From positions 228,977,322 to 229,041,321 of the forward strand of contig NC_061510.1 in NCBI RefSeq assembly GCF_022539505.1: a stretch of 64,000 nucleotides of DNA, read 5' to 3'. This DNA comes from Lolium rigidum. Lineage: Eukaryota > Streptophyta > Magnoliopsida > Poales > Poaceae. The translations under genes and the position numbers were made by a program. Shown one piece after another: positions 22,793 to 34,757 of this stretch (the stretch's first letter is position 1; each line of letters starts with the position of its first letter). Below the pieces are notes generated by a model, which searched no databases, was not told the DNA's origin, and saw only the letters and a program-made list of their open reading frames with translations.

Positions 22793-24255
22793 TGTGCCGG
22801 CAATCTGGGTACCTGACGCAGTGTGCCGTGGCGTTGGCTCCGGTGATGGGCGCTTGTCCAGCAGCTCCTCTAGATTGCCGGCCTCAATGATGGGGAGAGC
22901 GAAGGACGGCAAGTCAAACAGTGGTCCCTCCACCTCCACCCCCTTCTTCCCCGTCAGAACCTCGAGCATCAACACACCCAAGCTGTAAACGTCGCTCGCC
23001 GGCTTCAGATGGCCTGTCTGAAAGTATTCCGGATCGAGGTACCCGATTGTGCCTACGTAGGCGTATGTGTCATACTCCTTCATCGGGTTCCAGTCGACCG
23101 ACGCACCGAAGTCCGACAGGCGCGGGACCCAGCTGGAGTCAAGAAGGATGTTGGCCGGCTTGATGTCGCCGTGGATGACCGGCGGTACGGCGTGACAGTG
23201 CAGGTGCTCGATGGCGCGCGACACGCCCAGGAGCACATCGATGCGCATCTTCCAGGACACCGTCACCGGCGAGGAGGATGGTTGGTTGTGCAGGTGGTCG
23301 TGGAGCGTGCCGTTGTCCATGTACTCGTACACCAATAGCCGCTCGGCCCGCTTCCTCCACAAGGATAAGAGGTGCTTCTCCTTGTTCATGGACCAGCAGC
23401 TGGTCCCAAGGAGGCGGACGATGTGCTTGTGCTGGAGCTGCGATAGGATGGCAATCTCCGTGCGGAACTCATCCTCCAGATCGGAACTGATCGGGTGCCG
23501 AGCGCGCTTGATGGCCACCTCACGCCCATCGGAAAGTCTGCCCCTGTACACAATTGCTGAGCCACCTTGGCCGATTATGGTATCATCGGCGAAATTATTG
23601 GTGGCCGCCATGATCTCTGCCAACGTGAACTCTTCGGTTCCATGCGGTAGAACCTCCCGAGCAACCTCAGTCGGCTCCTGAGAAACAAATGATGAGTAGT
23701 GAGCTTCTGTTCATCACAGAAGGGCACGGCACGATCGAAAAACACTCTTGTTCGATCAATTTGTATTTATGTATATATACATACCTGCACCTGGGGCGAA
23801 CTGGAGGGTGGAGATGCTGAGCTTGTGGCGCTATCTGGAACGAGGATGTTGTAGATTCGATCGAGGCGGCGGGTTATGCCGATGTGGCTGATGATGGGGA
23901 AGAGGATGAGGTAGGAGTCGATTTTGTTCTGGACCTCCCTGAACCTGTTGGCCTGCCTCCCGGCCATGGCGAGCTGGTACGCCAGGTTCCTCCCCTGGCA
24001 GGACACCACGAGCTCGTGCGCCTCCCGGAGCGTGTCGCCCAGCCCAGCCAGCGGCCGGACCGCCTCCTGACACGCCTCCAGGTGCGGCAGCAGCTCCGCG
24101 ATCATGAGGACCCGGCGCGCCACCTGCTCGCACTCCCTCCTGTTCTGCCGAGCCGTCAGCGCGGCCTGCATGATCATGGAGATGAGCCCGCCGACGTCCG
24201 CGCCGACCAGCTGCGCCACCGTCGCTGCCTGACCCAGCCCGGTCCACAGCGCCAT
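22793..24255 (-). CDS. MCAfunc-domain protein kinase, copy 1 (3' end missing at gap)
   Basis: Exon 1 is 24255-23785 (157 codons) and exon 2 is 23677 down to the gap (295 codons visible); the intron (23784-23678) has GT/AG ends and joins in phase 0. Residues 1-140 form an MCAfunc (MLKL_NTD-type) helical domain. The kinase follows: Gly loop GQGGS (193-197), VAIK Lys214, Glu231 in helix C, catalytic loop HGDIKPANILLD (326-337) and DFG (346-348), then GTIGYLDPEY. HGD in place of HRD marks it as a non-RD kinase. No signal peptide or membrane segment is seen, so it is likely a cytoplasmic receptor-like kinase. The last 33 bases before the gap do not match copy 2, so the end is lost or mis-assembled. 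The MCAfunc-kinase layout is common in grasses; partner and substrate are unknown. Confidence 0.85.
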
Positions 24256-24716
24256 GGCAGCCGCGTAGCGTAGTGATCTGCGCACAGGTCGAGACTCGGA
24301 AGTATTGCGGTGGCTGCCTTTGATTCACGCTGAAACCGCTATGTGGCTGTGCTTTACGCGGTTTACGGAGCGGAGAGACAGAGCAACGCGGTGACTTCCA
24401 CGACTGCTCGGGTCATCACCGTATGTCGCTTGCGACCTTCCGTGCTCTTCTCGGCACTGAGTAGTGGCGAACACAGTAGAGTTCGATGTTACCCCTTTCG
24501 ACATTTTGTACTGTACGATTTTCATACTAGCTTATTACGATGAGACTACAGTAATTTACCGAAAAATGTTTCATCCTAGGCTCACGCAAGTCGCAGGGCG
24601 GAACCCTAAATCGCGTCGCTGGCCTCCTCCTTCCCCTTCCCTGCCTCGCCACCACCGGGGGCGAAGCTCGGGCGGCGGCGGGTGTCTTTTCCACTTCTCG
24701 CGGTGATGGCGGCGCG
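24256..24716. promoter_or_regulatory. Upstream region of kinase copy 1
   Basis: The first 110 bases or so upstream of the start codon match the upstream region of kinase copy 2 (34640-34757) in reverse complement, including the TTTACGGAGCGGA block. Similarity fades further out. No clear TATA box is visible. Confidence 0.4.
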
Positions 24717-24764
24717 GGCAGCATTGACGCTTGGGGGCACTACACTAGGCAGAGGGCGTGGCGG

Positions 24765-25423
24765 TGTTGAACGATAGAAGGATATGCGGAATATGATGGA
24801 TGTTGTACTGCGCCTCATGGGCGAGTATATATAGAGTACAAGACTTGGAAGCTAAGAAACCTCCTAAGGCCTTGTTTGGCCAGGGAGTTTTGACCGGTTT
24901 TAAAGTGTATAATCCCAGCGTAATTGATTAAGTGCTCTCAAATCTGCTAACCTAGCTGTTTGGTTGAAGAGTATTGGATGGAGTAATACTGAATTTTGGC
25001 TCTAAAACACGTCGGGTCACAAGGGGATGAAAACGCGAGGTAGCCTTCGCGTTTTTTACACGCTGCGAAAGCTGCGAACTCACGCGCATCCTAGCAGAGC
25101 TGAGTGCAGCCTGCTCTGCCTAGCGCCGTGTTCACACACGAGAACATGCACGATCACAGCGGGTGGCCACCACATGCATCCACAGCAGGTGTGTTCACAC
25201 GGGAAAAACTGCAAAGCCTCCTTCAATTTGCTGCTGCACACGCTAGTACCATGAGTACCAAGAAGAGGAAGAGTATTGTCAAGGTAATTTTTCACCAAAA
25301 ACTCTCCATGAAACACCTCTTAATACACATAAATACTCTTGCACCAAATGAGGCCTAAGGAGAATATGGAAACAATCCTAATACAATCTCGTGTAATCTA
25401 TAACTACCAAATATACTCTAACA
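24765..25423 (-). mobile_element. LTR of a retrotransposon with adjoining polypurine tract, otherwise deleted
   Basis: In plus orientation it begins TGTTGAACGATAG and ends ATACTCTAACA. On the minus strand it starts TGTTAGAGTATA and is preceded by a polypurine run, CTGCGGGGGAG (25424-25434). It is therefore the 3' LTR of a minus-strand element whose 5' LTR and body are missing. A Tourist MITE sits inside it. A 46-bp host sequence stands on both sides (see the findings). Confidence 0.7.
24868..25355. mobile_element. Tourist-type MITE (PIF/Harbinger group), 488 bp
   Basis: The ends are GGCCTTGTTTGG on the left and CCAAATGAGGCC on the right, the well-known Tourist terminus with a few mismatches. 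TAA flanks it on both sides (24865-24867 and 25356-25358), the expected 3-bp target duplication. It has no coding capacity. Confidence 0.8.
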
Positions 25424-25442
25424 CTCCCCCGCAGTCGTAGCG

Positions 25443-27115
25443 GGCAGCATTGACGCTTGGGGGCACTACACTAGGCAGAGGGCATGGCGGCGCGACCACT
25501 CTGTGACGGTGTGGCGGCTCTGCGGTTTGGGCGTGCTCGGGGCAGCGGGGCTCCCCTAAGAGCTTCTGCAGCGGCGGGTGACATGAACCCGTCCCGCATC
25601 GGGCTGACGGCAGCGGGATCCATGGCGCACGGGAGGTCGGTCATGGCGGCTTGGTGGCGCAGCTTCTTTGAGGTCGACTTCAGGGTGTAGGATGGGCAAC
25701 TCGGCCGTTTGGCCACCTCGCGCTGGGCCGAGGTAGGGACCCGGGCCATGCCGAGCCCAGCCCAGCCCTTTTCCCCAGTTCTGGCAGCCATGAGGGTTGT
25801 TCGTTGCATATCTCGTCATCTCCGATAGCGTGGTGTTGTTGCCGGATGTCGCTTGCTCGCTGGTCCGAGGCCCTCGCGGTGGTGGCTCTCGGTTTTTTCC
25901 CTCGGTTCTACGATGGGCAGTGTTAGGAAACCGGGGCTGAGGCCTTGGATGGGGGAGTCATGTCGGTTGGCGGGCGTAATAGTGGCTGAGGTGCTGGCCG
26001 GCGACCACAGTCGTGGGGACAACGTGGGGGGTGCCGAGTAGTGCACGGTGGCGGCGGTTCAGCTATCGTTTGAAGGTCGGTACCATGTGTAGAAGGAGGA
26101 GATTCTATGCTAAGGGAAACCCTTGCCCGATTGGGCCACGATGGCGAGGTCCATGGACATCGTCCCCTTCCTGAAGGCGGCGTTGGGGCTTCTCTCATTC
26201 CTTTCTACGTGCTCCTGGTGAAAATGCAAGATACGCGGATCGGGTGATTGTGGTACTATAGTGTCGTGCTCTTTTTGAAGACACCGTCTTTGAGTTCACG
26301 GCATGCAGCTCTGGTGCGGTGGAGTCGCGGTGCTTCTGGCGTTGGCTCTTCGTTCCGCTAGCCTCGGCAAGGGTTGCTTTTTTGCTCTACACACTCATTG
26401 TTTCTTGTTGGGCTCTACTCTGGTCTACAGCGTTGGTTGTGAGTAGTGATGGACGGCTTCTAGTGACGATGCTTGTGATGGTGAAGTGGTATCAACCGGG
26501 AAAAAATTGAAACCAGAGTCTCCACCGGTCTTTTTGGCGCACTAGACCGCTCGCCAACCAAAGATAGGCTTTGCCTTTTCCGCTGCATGGCATACGTGCG
26601 TGTTCTATACGCTGTATTTGCTGCCTTTCAGCTTTGCTGGATGCAAATAATTGAAATACATGAGCCTGTGTTAGTTTGGCTGTCTTAGACATGGCAAAGT
26701 TATATAAGTTGTTGACTAGTTTATAGATTATTATGCCAAATTGCAAGTTTAAAATAGATTCGTATACATGATTATTTATTTACTGCAGTATTTATAAGTA
26801 AAATATACTACTCTATATCTTAAAAAACCAGACAATGAACCGGTGAATTAGTGGTCCGAGTGATAAAAACCTAAACCGATAAACTCACCAGTTCGGTCAC
26901 CGGTCCGGTTTTTAAAAATATGTCCAGTGTTTTTTTCTTCTTCTTATGTGTAGTCTTTGTAATAGTCGTGTCGGCTGCTTCACGTTTTTTATTGTAGTCT
27001 CTTCGGTAGGCATGTGTATTGTGTGTAGCTATTTTTTATAAGTTTGGTTCAACATTATGTATCTTTTTCGCCGTTATTAATTTAACATCGTGCCTTTGGC
27101 CTATTCTCTAAAAAA
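25443..27115. other. Decayed GC-rich remnant with A-rich tail
   Basis: After the second copy of the 46-bp direct repeat, the sequence is GC-rich with short overlapping ORFs and no domain that I recognise. It ends near 27050-27115 in ATCGTGCCTTTGGCC followed by an A-run. The ending resembles the 3' tail of the remnant at 1701-2577, so a non-LTR origin is possible. Confidence 0.3.
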
Positions 27116-28880
27116 ATGCTTCACCAACGGCAAACGGTGTGATATGTTTTCAATTTCTAGAACATGTGGTTGGCTAACTCTTCCTAAATGATAGTTCCTT
27201 CCTCTATTGTAACGACACCACAATTCCTAGTAGTGCTCACAGCTTATTTTCAGGGGCCTCAATATGATAAAACCTCAATCTAGTTGTAGAGCTACATATA
27301 TAACTTGTCACTTGATGATTCCTTTTTAGCATAGGACACTCCTCTACAGGATGATTAGTAGTCTTAAATATAGAACACATCTACTGCTTGGTACATGAGA
27401 TCTTGAAGTGTCCTAGTTCTCCGGAACAAGTGCACGGAGTGGCAGCATAACTGAGCTCAAACACAAGAGAAGGAACTAAAGCAGGAACCACTTAATTTCC
27501 TTTCTTCTTCTAGGTCACTCTCCTATGTTTTTCCTCCTTACCACCTTGATCTCCAAACTGTTGATTTTGTTGCCCAGAAGCCTGGGGAGCAATCCACTGG
27601 TTCAGCTTCAAACCAAACTGGGCTAGTGGTGGATAAGGAAGGAAAGGACCCCTAATGCCCCAAGGATGCATGTTCCCTGGCATGAATCCATAAGGAGGAG
27701 GGAAAGGAAATTGTTGCTGACCCTTGGAGAAATCGATGCCTTGTTGCGGAAACTGCATCTACTGATGTTGTTATGGTTGGCAAAAATTCTCATGGCCAAC
27801 GTCAGCTCCCCCTTTCCCCGTGCCTTGACATTTGTTCGACGTCACAAAAAATTCAATAAATCCTTCTTCTACACCAAGATGACACAAACCCTGACCTCTC
27901 TAGAGTGAGATGCATCGGCAGAGAGAGGGAAGCCCGAACCCTAGAGGTATTTCTTGGTCTTATCTTGACTACACGTTGTGGGGGGACTTTGGTGAGATGA
28001 TTTGGCACATACCAAAGCTGCTGGAAGAGGTGATCCACTTTATCCAACCCCCCACATGTGCCCATGCTTTCACCCACCACACCACTGAGCTCTGGGCCTG
28101 ATTGATGTACCGAGCTAGATGGAAGTTGCATCGTCTTCTCCAAAATCCCATGTCTCCCACTCAAAATCGGAATATGACCAACATAGTTGAAAGCAGGCAC
28201 ACCTACAGACTTTCAAGTGGAGATGTCGACAATCCCTTGATCGTCTTCTCTAGGAGCATCCAAGCAGAGCATGGTGACTGAATTTCAGGAAAGTCATAGC
28301 TTAATCCAGGTGTCCTCTCTAACTCCTCGCACATCGGTGGCTTGTTCGTCGACTGAACCGCCTCCAAGAACGGCGACAAGGATATGCAAGGCTTCCCTCT
28401 CCACCTTCGATAGTTGTCCACCTGAGCCTTTAGCTTCACAAATTTTTGGCGCGATGCCAATGCCACCTCCTTTCCCCTCCATCGTCACATTCATGTAGGC
28501 GAATCTTAGACCATGTTTCAGACCCCAGTGTGGTGCCTACAGAGCCAGGACTGAGCACTCTCGTCACGGGGATGGGAACATGAAGATCAATCAGTGTTGC
28601 AGTAGAGTTCCCTGCTCCATCTCCTAGGTCAATGGCGCATGACCCAAAAGTGTTGATGCGGGGATGGAAGCTCTAAGTACCTGCATGTGAGGGAGATCGG
28701 TTGCCGCCGTCCTCCCTGACCTCAAGCCTCGATTCCCCATGATTGGTATCTACAACGAGCTTGAATGAACTATGCCAAGACTTCCCCTCCCTTTGGTGTC
28801 CTCAAAACCGCCCGAACCATAATCTGTGCCTTCTCTACGCCAAAATAGAGGTAAGAGGAAGGGGTTGGAGGGGTTTGGCA
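27116..28880. other. Unassigned region with short minus-strand ORFs
   Basis: The minus strand has a Gln/Pro-rich 82-aa ORF at 27510-27758 (PPPYGFMPGNMHPW, then QFGLKLNQW) and an 87-aa ORF at 28203-28466. Both look like debris of a larger broken frame. I recognise no domain. The last 100 bases lead into the tandem array. Confidence 0.3.
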
Positions 28881-31347
28881 GACGAATGGACGCTCCAACC
28901 TATAGCATGTGGCCAGCCATTGATGGGAATCTATGTGATCCCGACATGAAGGACCATGGGCCTGAACAGTGGTGTCCACCCCTGTTGTGAGAGTGGCTGG
29001 AGGCGCCTTTATCTCTGCTCACCACGGTCTGCTTTTTCTACATGTCTCATTAAGCAGTCATTAAATAGCTCCTCGGAGCAAAGCAACCACTCTGATTATT
29101 GATCCCCTACTCTACTTTTAAGCTCTTCGTTCGTTATATCTATTAAGGACAATATATGTAGAGAATTATCCTATCCATATGAAACTCATTTAGATATTTG
29201 TAATTTGTTTGGATGAGTCACGTAAATTGAAATACCAATTCATTTTAGAAAATTAAGAAACATGGAATGGAAACCACTCGAGGATCATTTCGAGAGAAAC
29301 CTCGCTAGTTGGGTGGACAAACTTCTGTCATACGGCAATATGCTTGTTCTTATTAACTCGATTTTAACAAGCTTACCAATATTTATGCTCTCTTTCTCTA
29401 GGGGTAAGGAAAATATTAGATTTTTTATCTAAACTTCTTTTTGCAAAGTGATGGGCATAAGAAAAAAATTAGGTTTACTAGATCGAACATGATTTGTAAG
29501 CCAAAAGATCAGGCTGGACTTGGAGTGGGAGTTTTAGATACTAAAAATAAATATCTTTTGAGTAAGTGGATCTTTAAACTCTTGTCGAACAAGGTGTATG
29601 GCAAACATTACTGCAGAACAAATATATACATTCCAAGTCTTTGCCTTAAGTGAAGGCAAAACCCTCGGATTTCCTTTTTTGGAAAGGGGGTTAGAAGACG
29701 AATGGACGCTCCAACCTATAGCATGTGGCCCACCATTGATGGGAATCTATGTGATCACGCCATGAAGGATCATGGGTGTGAACAGTGGTGTCCGTCCCTG
29801 TTGCGAGAGCGGCTGGAGGCGCCTTTCTTATCTCCGCTCACCACGGTCCGCTTTTACTATATGTCTCATTAAGCACTTCATTAGATAGCTCCTCAGAGCA
29901 AAGAAACCACTCGGATTATTGATCCCCTACTCTACTTTTAAGCTCTTCGTTCGTAATATCTATTAAGAAAAATATATGTAGAGAAATATCCTATCAATAT
30001 GAAACTCATTGAGATATTTGTAATTTGTTTGGATGAGTCACGTAAATTCTCATTTATATATCTGGAAATACCAATTCCTTTTAGAAAATTAAGAAACAGG
30101 GAATGGAAACCACTCGAGGATCATTTCGAGAAACCTCGCTAGTTGGGTTGACAAACTTCTATCATACGGCAGTAGGCTTGTTCTTATTAACTCAATTTTA
30201 ACAAGCTTACCAATATTTATGCTCTCTTTCTCTAGGGATAAGGAAAATATTAAATTTTTTTATCTAGACTTATTTTTGCAAAGTAATGGGCATAACAAAA
30301 AAATTACTAGATGGAACATGATTTGTGAGATCAGGCTGGACTTGGAGTGGGAGTTTTAGATACTAAAAATAAATGTCTTTTGAGTAAGTGGATCTTTAAA
30401 CTCTTGATTGAACAAGGTGTATGGCAAAAATTACTGCAGACCAAATATATACATTCCAAGTCTTTGCCTTAAGTGAAGGCAAAACCCTCGGATTTCCTTT
30501 TTTCGTAAAGGGGGCTAGCAGACGAATGGACGCTCCAACCTATAGCATGTGGCCCACCATTGATGGGAATCAATGTTATCACGCCATGAAGGATCATGGG
30601 TGTGAACAGTGGTGTCCGTCCCTGTCGCGAGAGCGGCTGGAGGCGCCTTTCTTATCTCCGCTCACCACGGTCCGCTTTTTCTATATGTCTCATTAAGCAC
30701 TTCATTAGATAGCTCCTCGGAGCAAAGCAACCACTCGGATTATTGACCCCCTACTCTACTTTTAAGCTCTTCGTTCGTAATATCTATTAAGAAAAATATA
30801 TGTAGAGAAATATCCTATCCATATGAAACTCATTGAGATATTTCTAATTTGTTTGGATGAGTCACGTAAATTCTCATTTATATATCTGGAAATATCAATT
30901 CATTTTAGAAAATTAAGAAACATGGAATGAAAACCACTCGAGGATCATTTCGAGAAACCTCGCTAGTTGGGTTGACAAACTTCTATCATACGGCAGTAGG
31001 CTTGTTCTTATTAAATCAATTTTAACAAGCTTACCAATATTTATGCTCTCTTTCTCTAGGGATAAGGAAAATATTAGATTTTTTTATCTAAACTTATTTT
31101 TGCAAAGTAATGGGCATAACAAAAAAGTTAGGTTTACTAGATGGAACATGATTTGTAAGATCAGGCTAGACTTTGAGTGGGAGTTTTAGATACTAAAAAT
31201 AAATGTCTTTTGAGTAAGTGGATCTTTAAACTCTTGATCGAACAAGGTGTATGGCAAAAATTACTGCAGAACAAATATATACATTCCAAGTCTTTGCCTT
31301 AAGTGAAGGCAAAACCCTCGGATTTCCTTTTTTGTAAAGGGGGTTAG
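28881..31347 (+). repeat. Tandem array of three ~820-bp units containing LINE ORF2 sequence
   Basis: The marker GACGAATGGACGCTCCAACC starts at 28881, 29697 and 30521, giving periods of 816 and 824; the third unit runs to 31347. Each unit joins about 400 bp of anonymous sequence to about 400 bp of plant LINE ORF2. The LINE part includes the region just after the reverse transcriptase core; for example 29441-29600 translates to KDQAGLGVGVLDTKNKYLLS. Indels break the frame in all units. A fourth unit is present in reverse complement at 12060-12888. Confidence 0.85.
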
Positions 31348-32860
31348 TGATGACCCACAAGTATAGGGGGTGTATCGTAGTACTTTCGATAAATAAGAGT
31401 GTCGAACCCAACGAGGAGCAGAAGGTGTTGACAAGTAGTTTCGATGAAGGATTCACTGTAAATGCTCACAGACAAGTATTCAGGGGGTTTTGATATAGCA
31501 GATGAAATAAGTACAAGTAAGTAAAATGCAAGAGTAATAATTGCAGCGAGTGGCCCAATCCTTTTTAGCACAAAGGACAAGCCGGTTTGTTTACTTATAA
31601 TGACCAAACGTTCTTGAGGACACACGGGAATTTAGTCTAGTGATTTCGCTTCATATAGCTGATTAATCTTCATTGTTTTGATAAGTGTTGTGTGGGTGAA
31701 CCTATGCTAATGCACCGCCCTTCCTAGGACTAATACATACTTGTGATTATACCCCTTGCAAGCATCCGCAAATACAAGAAAGTAATTAAGATAAATCTAA
31801 CCACAGACCTTAAACTACGAGATCCTGCTATCCCTCCCGCATCGATATACCAACAGGGGTTTAGGTTTCGTCACTCCGGCAACCCCGCAATTAGCAAACG
31901 AATACAAGATGTATTCCCCTAGGCCCATAAATGGTGAAGTATCATGTAGTCGACGTTCACATGACACCACTAGAAGGATAACACCACAACTTAAATATCA
32001 TAACATTGAATACTAACCAACATAATTCACTACTAACATTTAGACTTCACCCATGTCCTCAAGAACTAAACGAACTACTCACGAGACATCATATGGAACA
32101 TGATAAGAGGTGATATGATGATGAATAACAATCTGAACATAAACCTTGGTTCAATGGTTTCACTCAATAGCATCAATAACAAGTAGAAATCAATACCGGG
32201 AGAGTTTCCCCTATCAAACAATCAAGATCCAACCCTAATTGTTACGGCGGTGACGAGGTGCAGCGGTGGAGATGGCGGTGATGATGATGAAGATGATGGT
32301 GATGATGATGGAGATGATGTCCAGCTCGATGACGGTGACGATGGCGTCGATTTCCCCCTCCGGGAGGGAATTTCCCCGGCAGATTTTAGCCTGCCGGAGA
32401 GCTCTTTTCTCTCTGGTGTTTTCCTCCCCGCAGAGGCGGCTGTGACTCTTCGCGATTATCCTCTGGAGCTTAGGTTTTTGGGACGAAGAAGTACGCGAAG
32501 GAGAGGAGGCCAGAGGGGGTTGTGGGCCCCCTCCCCACATGGCGGCGCGGCCAGGGCAGGGCCCGCGCCGGCCTATGAGGGGGCCCATGGCGGCCCTCCT
32601 CGGCTCCTCCTTTTGGCTACCTCCGTCTTCTGGAAAAATAGGATTTTCAGTATAATTCCCGTCAATTGCTGATCTTCCGAAATATTGCATTCTGACGGTG
32701 CTTTTTCCAGCAGAATCCTGACTCCGGTGTGCGATTCTCCAATAACCATGAAACATGCAAAATAGATGAAATAACATAAGTACCATCTCTAAATATGAAA
32801 AGATATCAATGAATAACAGTAAATTATGATATAAAATAGTGATGCAAAATGGACGTATCA
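31348..32860 (-). repeat. 3' LTR of Athila-like Gypsy element (partner of 12889-14403)
   Basis: This is the reverse complement of the LTR at 12889-14403, with few differences by eye. A polypurine tract (CTAAGCTTGGGGGGAGT on the minus strand, 32861-32877) adjoins the right side, so it is the 3' LTR of an element extending right. GTTAG at 31343-31347 is the target duplication. Confidence 0.9.
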
Positions 32861-34439
32861 ACTCCCCCCAAGCTTAGACTTCGCTTGTCTCCAAGCGAAA
32901 CTGAACTCGGTAAACAAGACCACATGTTTATGGAGTGAAGAGTCGATAAATCAAATACGGACAAGAAGCATCGTATTAATTCACACAAGACATTCTAGTA
33001 GACAACTTCCTCATATAATTCAACTTGAAACAAGTAGAAGGTAATCACAAATAAAGATGCATAAGAAATCATAATTGGTGATGGCAAACTTCATTCTTGG
33101 TCAGAGAACAGTTAACAGATTATACTTATCTATTGAGCAGCGCTCTTATATTAAAGCTTATAACAAGACTTGCATACTCAATCATAATAGTTTCCTCATA
33201 ATCATTGATAACTTTCAAAGCTATATTCATTCAGATAAAACTTGTACTAAACAAGGAAGAATAAAATGCATGATTAAGTAGATCACAATATAGATGGTTG
33301 GATCACAACAACTCAATTGCTTGCTTAAGATGGACGGAAACAGGTTTACTGACTCAACATAAAGTAAAAGACAGGCCCTTCGCAGAGGGAAGCAGGGATT
33401 AAATCATGTGCTAGAGCTTTTTAAGTTTTGAAATCATATAGAGAGCATAAAAGTAAAGTTTTTGAGAGGTGTTTGTTGTTGTCAACAAATGGTAGTGGGT
33501 ACTCTAACCCCCTTGCCAAACAGACTTCCAAAGAGCGGCTCCCATGAAGGACGTCATCTCTACCAGCAAGGCAGATCATCCCTCTTCTCTTTTGTTTACA
33601 CATGCATTTTAGTTTATTTAAGGATGACACTCCTCCCAACCTTTGCTTACACAAGCCATGGCTAACCGAATCCTTGGGTGCCTTCCAACAATCTCATACC
33701 ATGGAGAAGTGTCTATTGCAAAATTAAGTTGCTTACTGATGAATCGGGGCAAAACATGTGAAGAGAATTATTAATGAAAGTTAATTAATTGGGACTGGGA
33801 ACCCCGTTGCCAGCTCTTTTGCAAAATTATAGGATAAGTGGATGAAGCCACTAGTCCATTAGTGAAAGCTGCCCAACAAGATTGAAAGATAAAACACCAC
33901 ATACTTCCTCATGAGCTATAAAACATTGACACAAATAAGGGATGATAACTTTTGAATTGTTTAAAGGTAGCACATGAAGTATTTACTTGGAATGGCAGGG
34001 AAATACCACATAGTAGGTAGTTATGGTGGACACTGATGGCATAGGTTTGGTTTAAGGGTTTGGATGCACGAGAAGAAATCCCTCTCAGTACAGGTTTTTG
34101 GCTAGCAAGGTTGATTAGCAAGCATAAGAGTTGAGGGAAACAAACAAATATACATGTGATAGAAACAATCATGCATCTTCCTTGTAAGCACAAACAATTT
34201 TAACTTCATAATACTAAGCTAGGAACTAACAAGAAAGATAATAACATATCTACATGTACTTCCTCTTTTCTAATTAAACTCAAAGTGTTGTTGCTATTGA
34301 CCAATGCTAAGTTTGCCAAAACCAAATAGATTTACTCAATGCTCCCAAAGTGATACCAATACTAACAACAAGATCAATCATATAATAGAAATTGCAAACT
34401 AAAATAAGATGTGCAATATGTAAATGATAAGACTTCTCA
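32861..34439 (-). mobile_element. 3' internal region of the Athila-like element
   Basis: Non-coding sequence next to the polypurine tract. It resembles the 3' internal part of element 2, sharing a block near 33362-33395 with 18440-18475 (GGCCCTTCGCAGAGGGAAGCA). Only short ORFs occur. The region stops at the gap. I take it to be the 3' end of element 1. Confidence 0.7.
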
Positions 34440-34539
34440 NNNNNNNNNNNNNNNNNNNNNNNNNNNNNNNNNNNNNNNNNNNNNNNNNNNNNNNNNNNNN
34501 NNNNNNNNNNNNNNNNNNNNNNNNNNNNNNNNNNNNNNN
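34440..34539. other. Assembly gap (100 N), contig B/C junction
   Basis: Exactly 100 N. It separates LTR-element sequence from the promoter side of kinase copy 2. Confidence 0.98.
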
Positions 34540-34757
34540 CGGGGGTCGCTAGTCGCGTCCTTTTTTTTTTTATGACCCGAGCAGTCGTTGAAGCCAAGCG
34601 CATCCGCGTCTGGGCCCCCACTGGAAGACACCGCGTTGCTCTGTCTTTCCGCTCCGTAAACCGCAGCCACAGAGCGGTTTCAGCGTGAATCAAAGGCAGC
34701 GACGCAATACTTCCGAGTCTCGACCCTGTGCGCAGATCACTACGCTACGCGGCTGCC

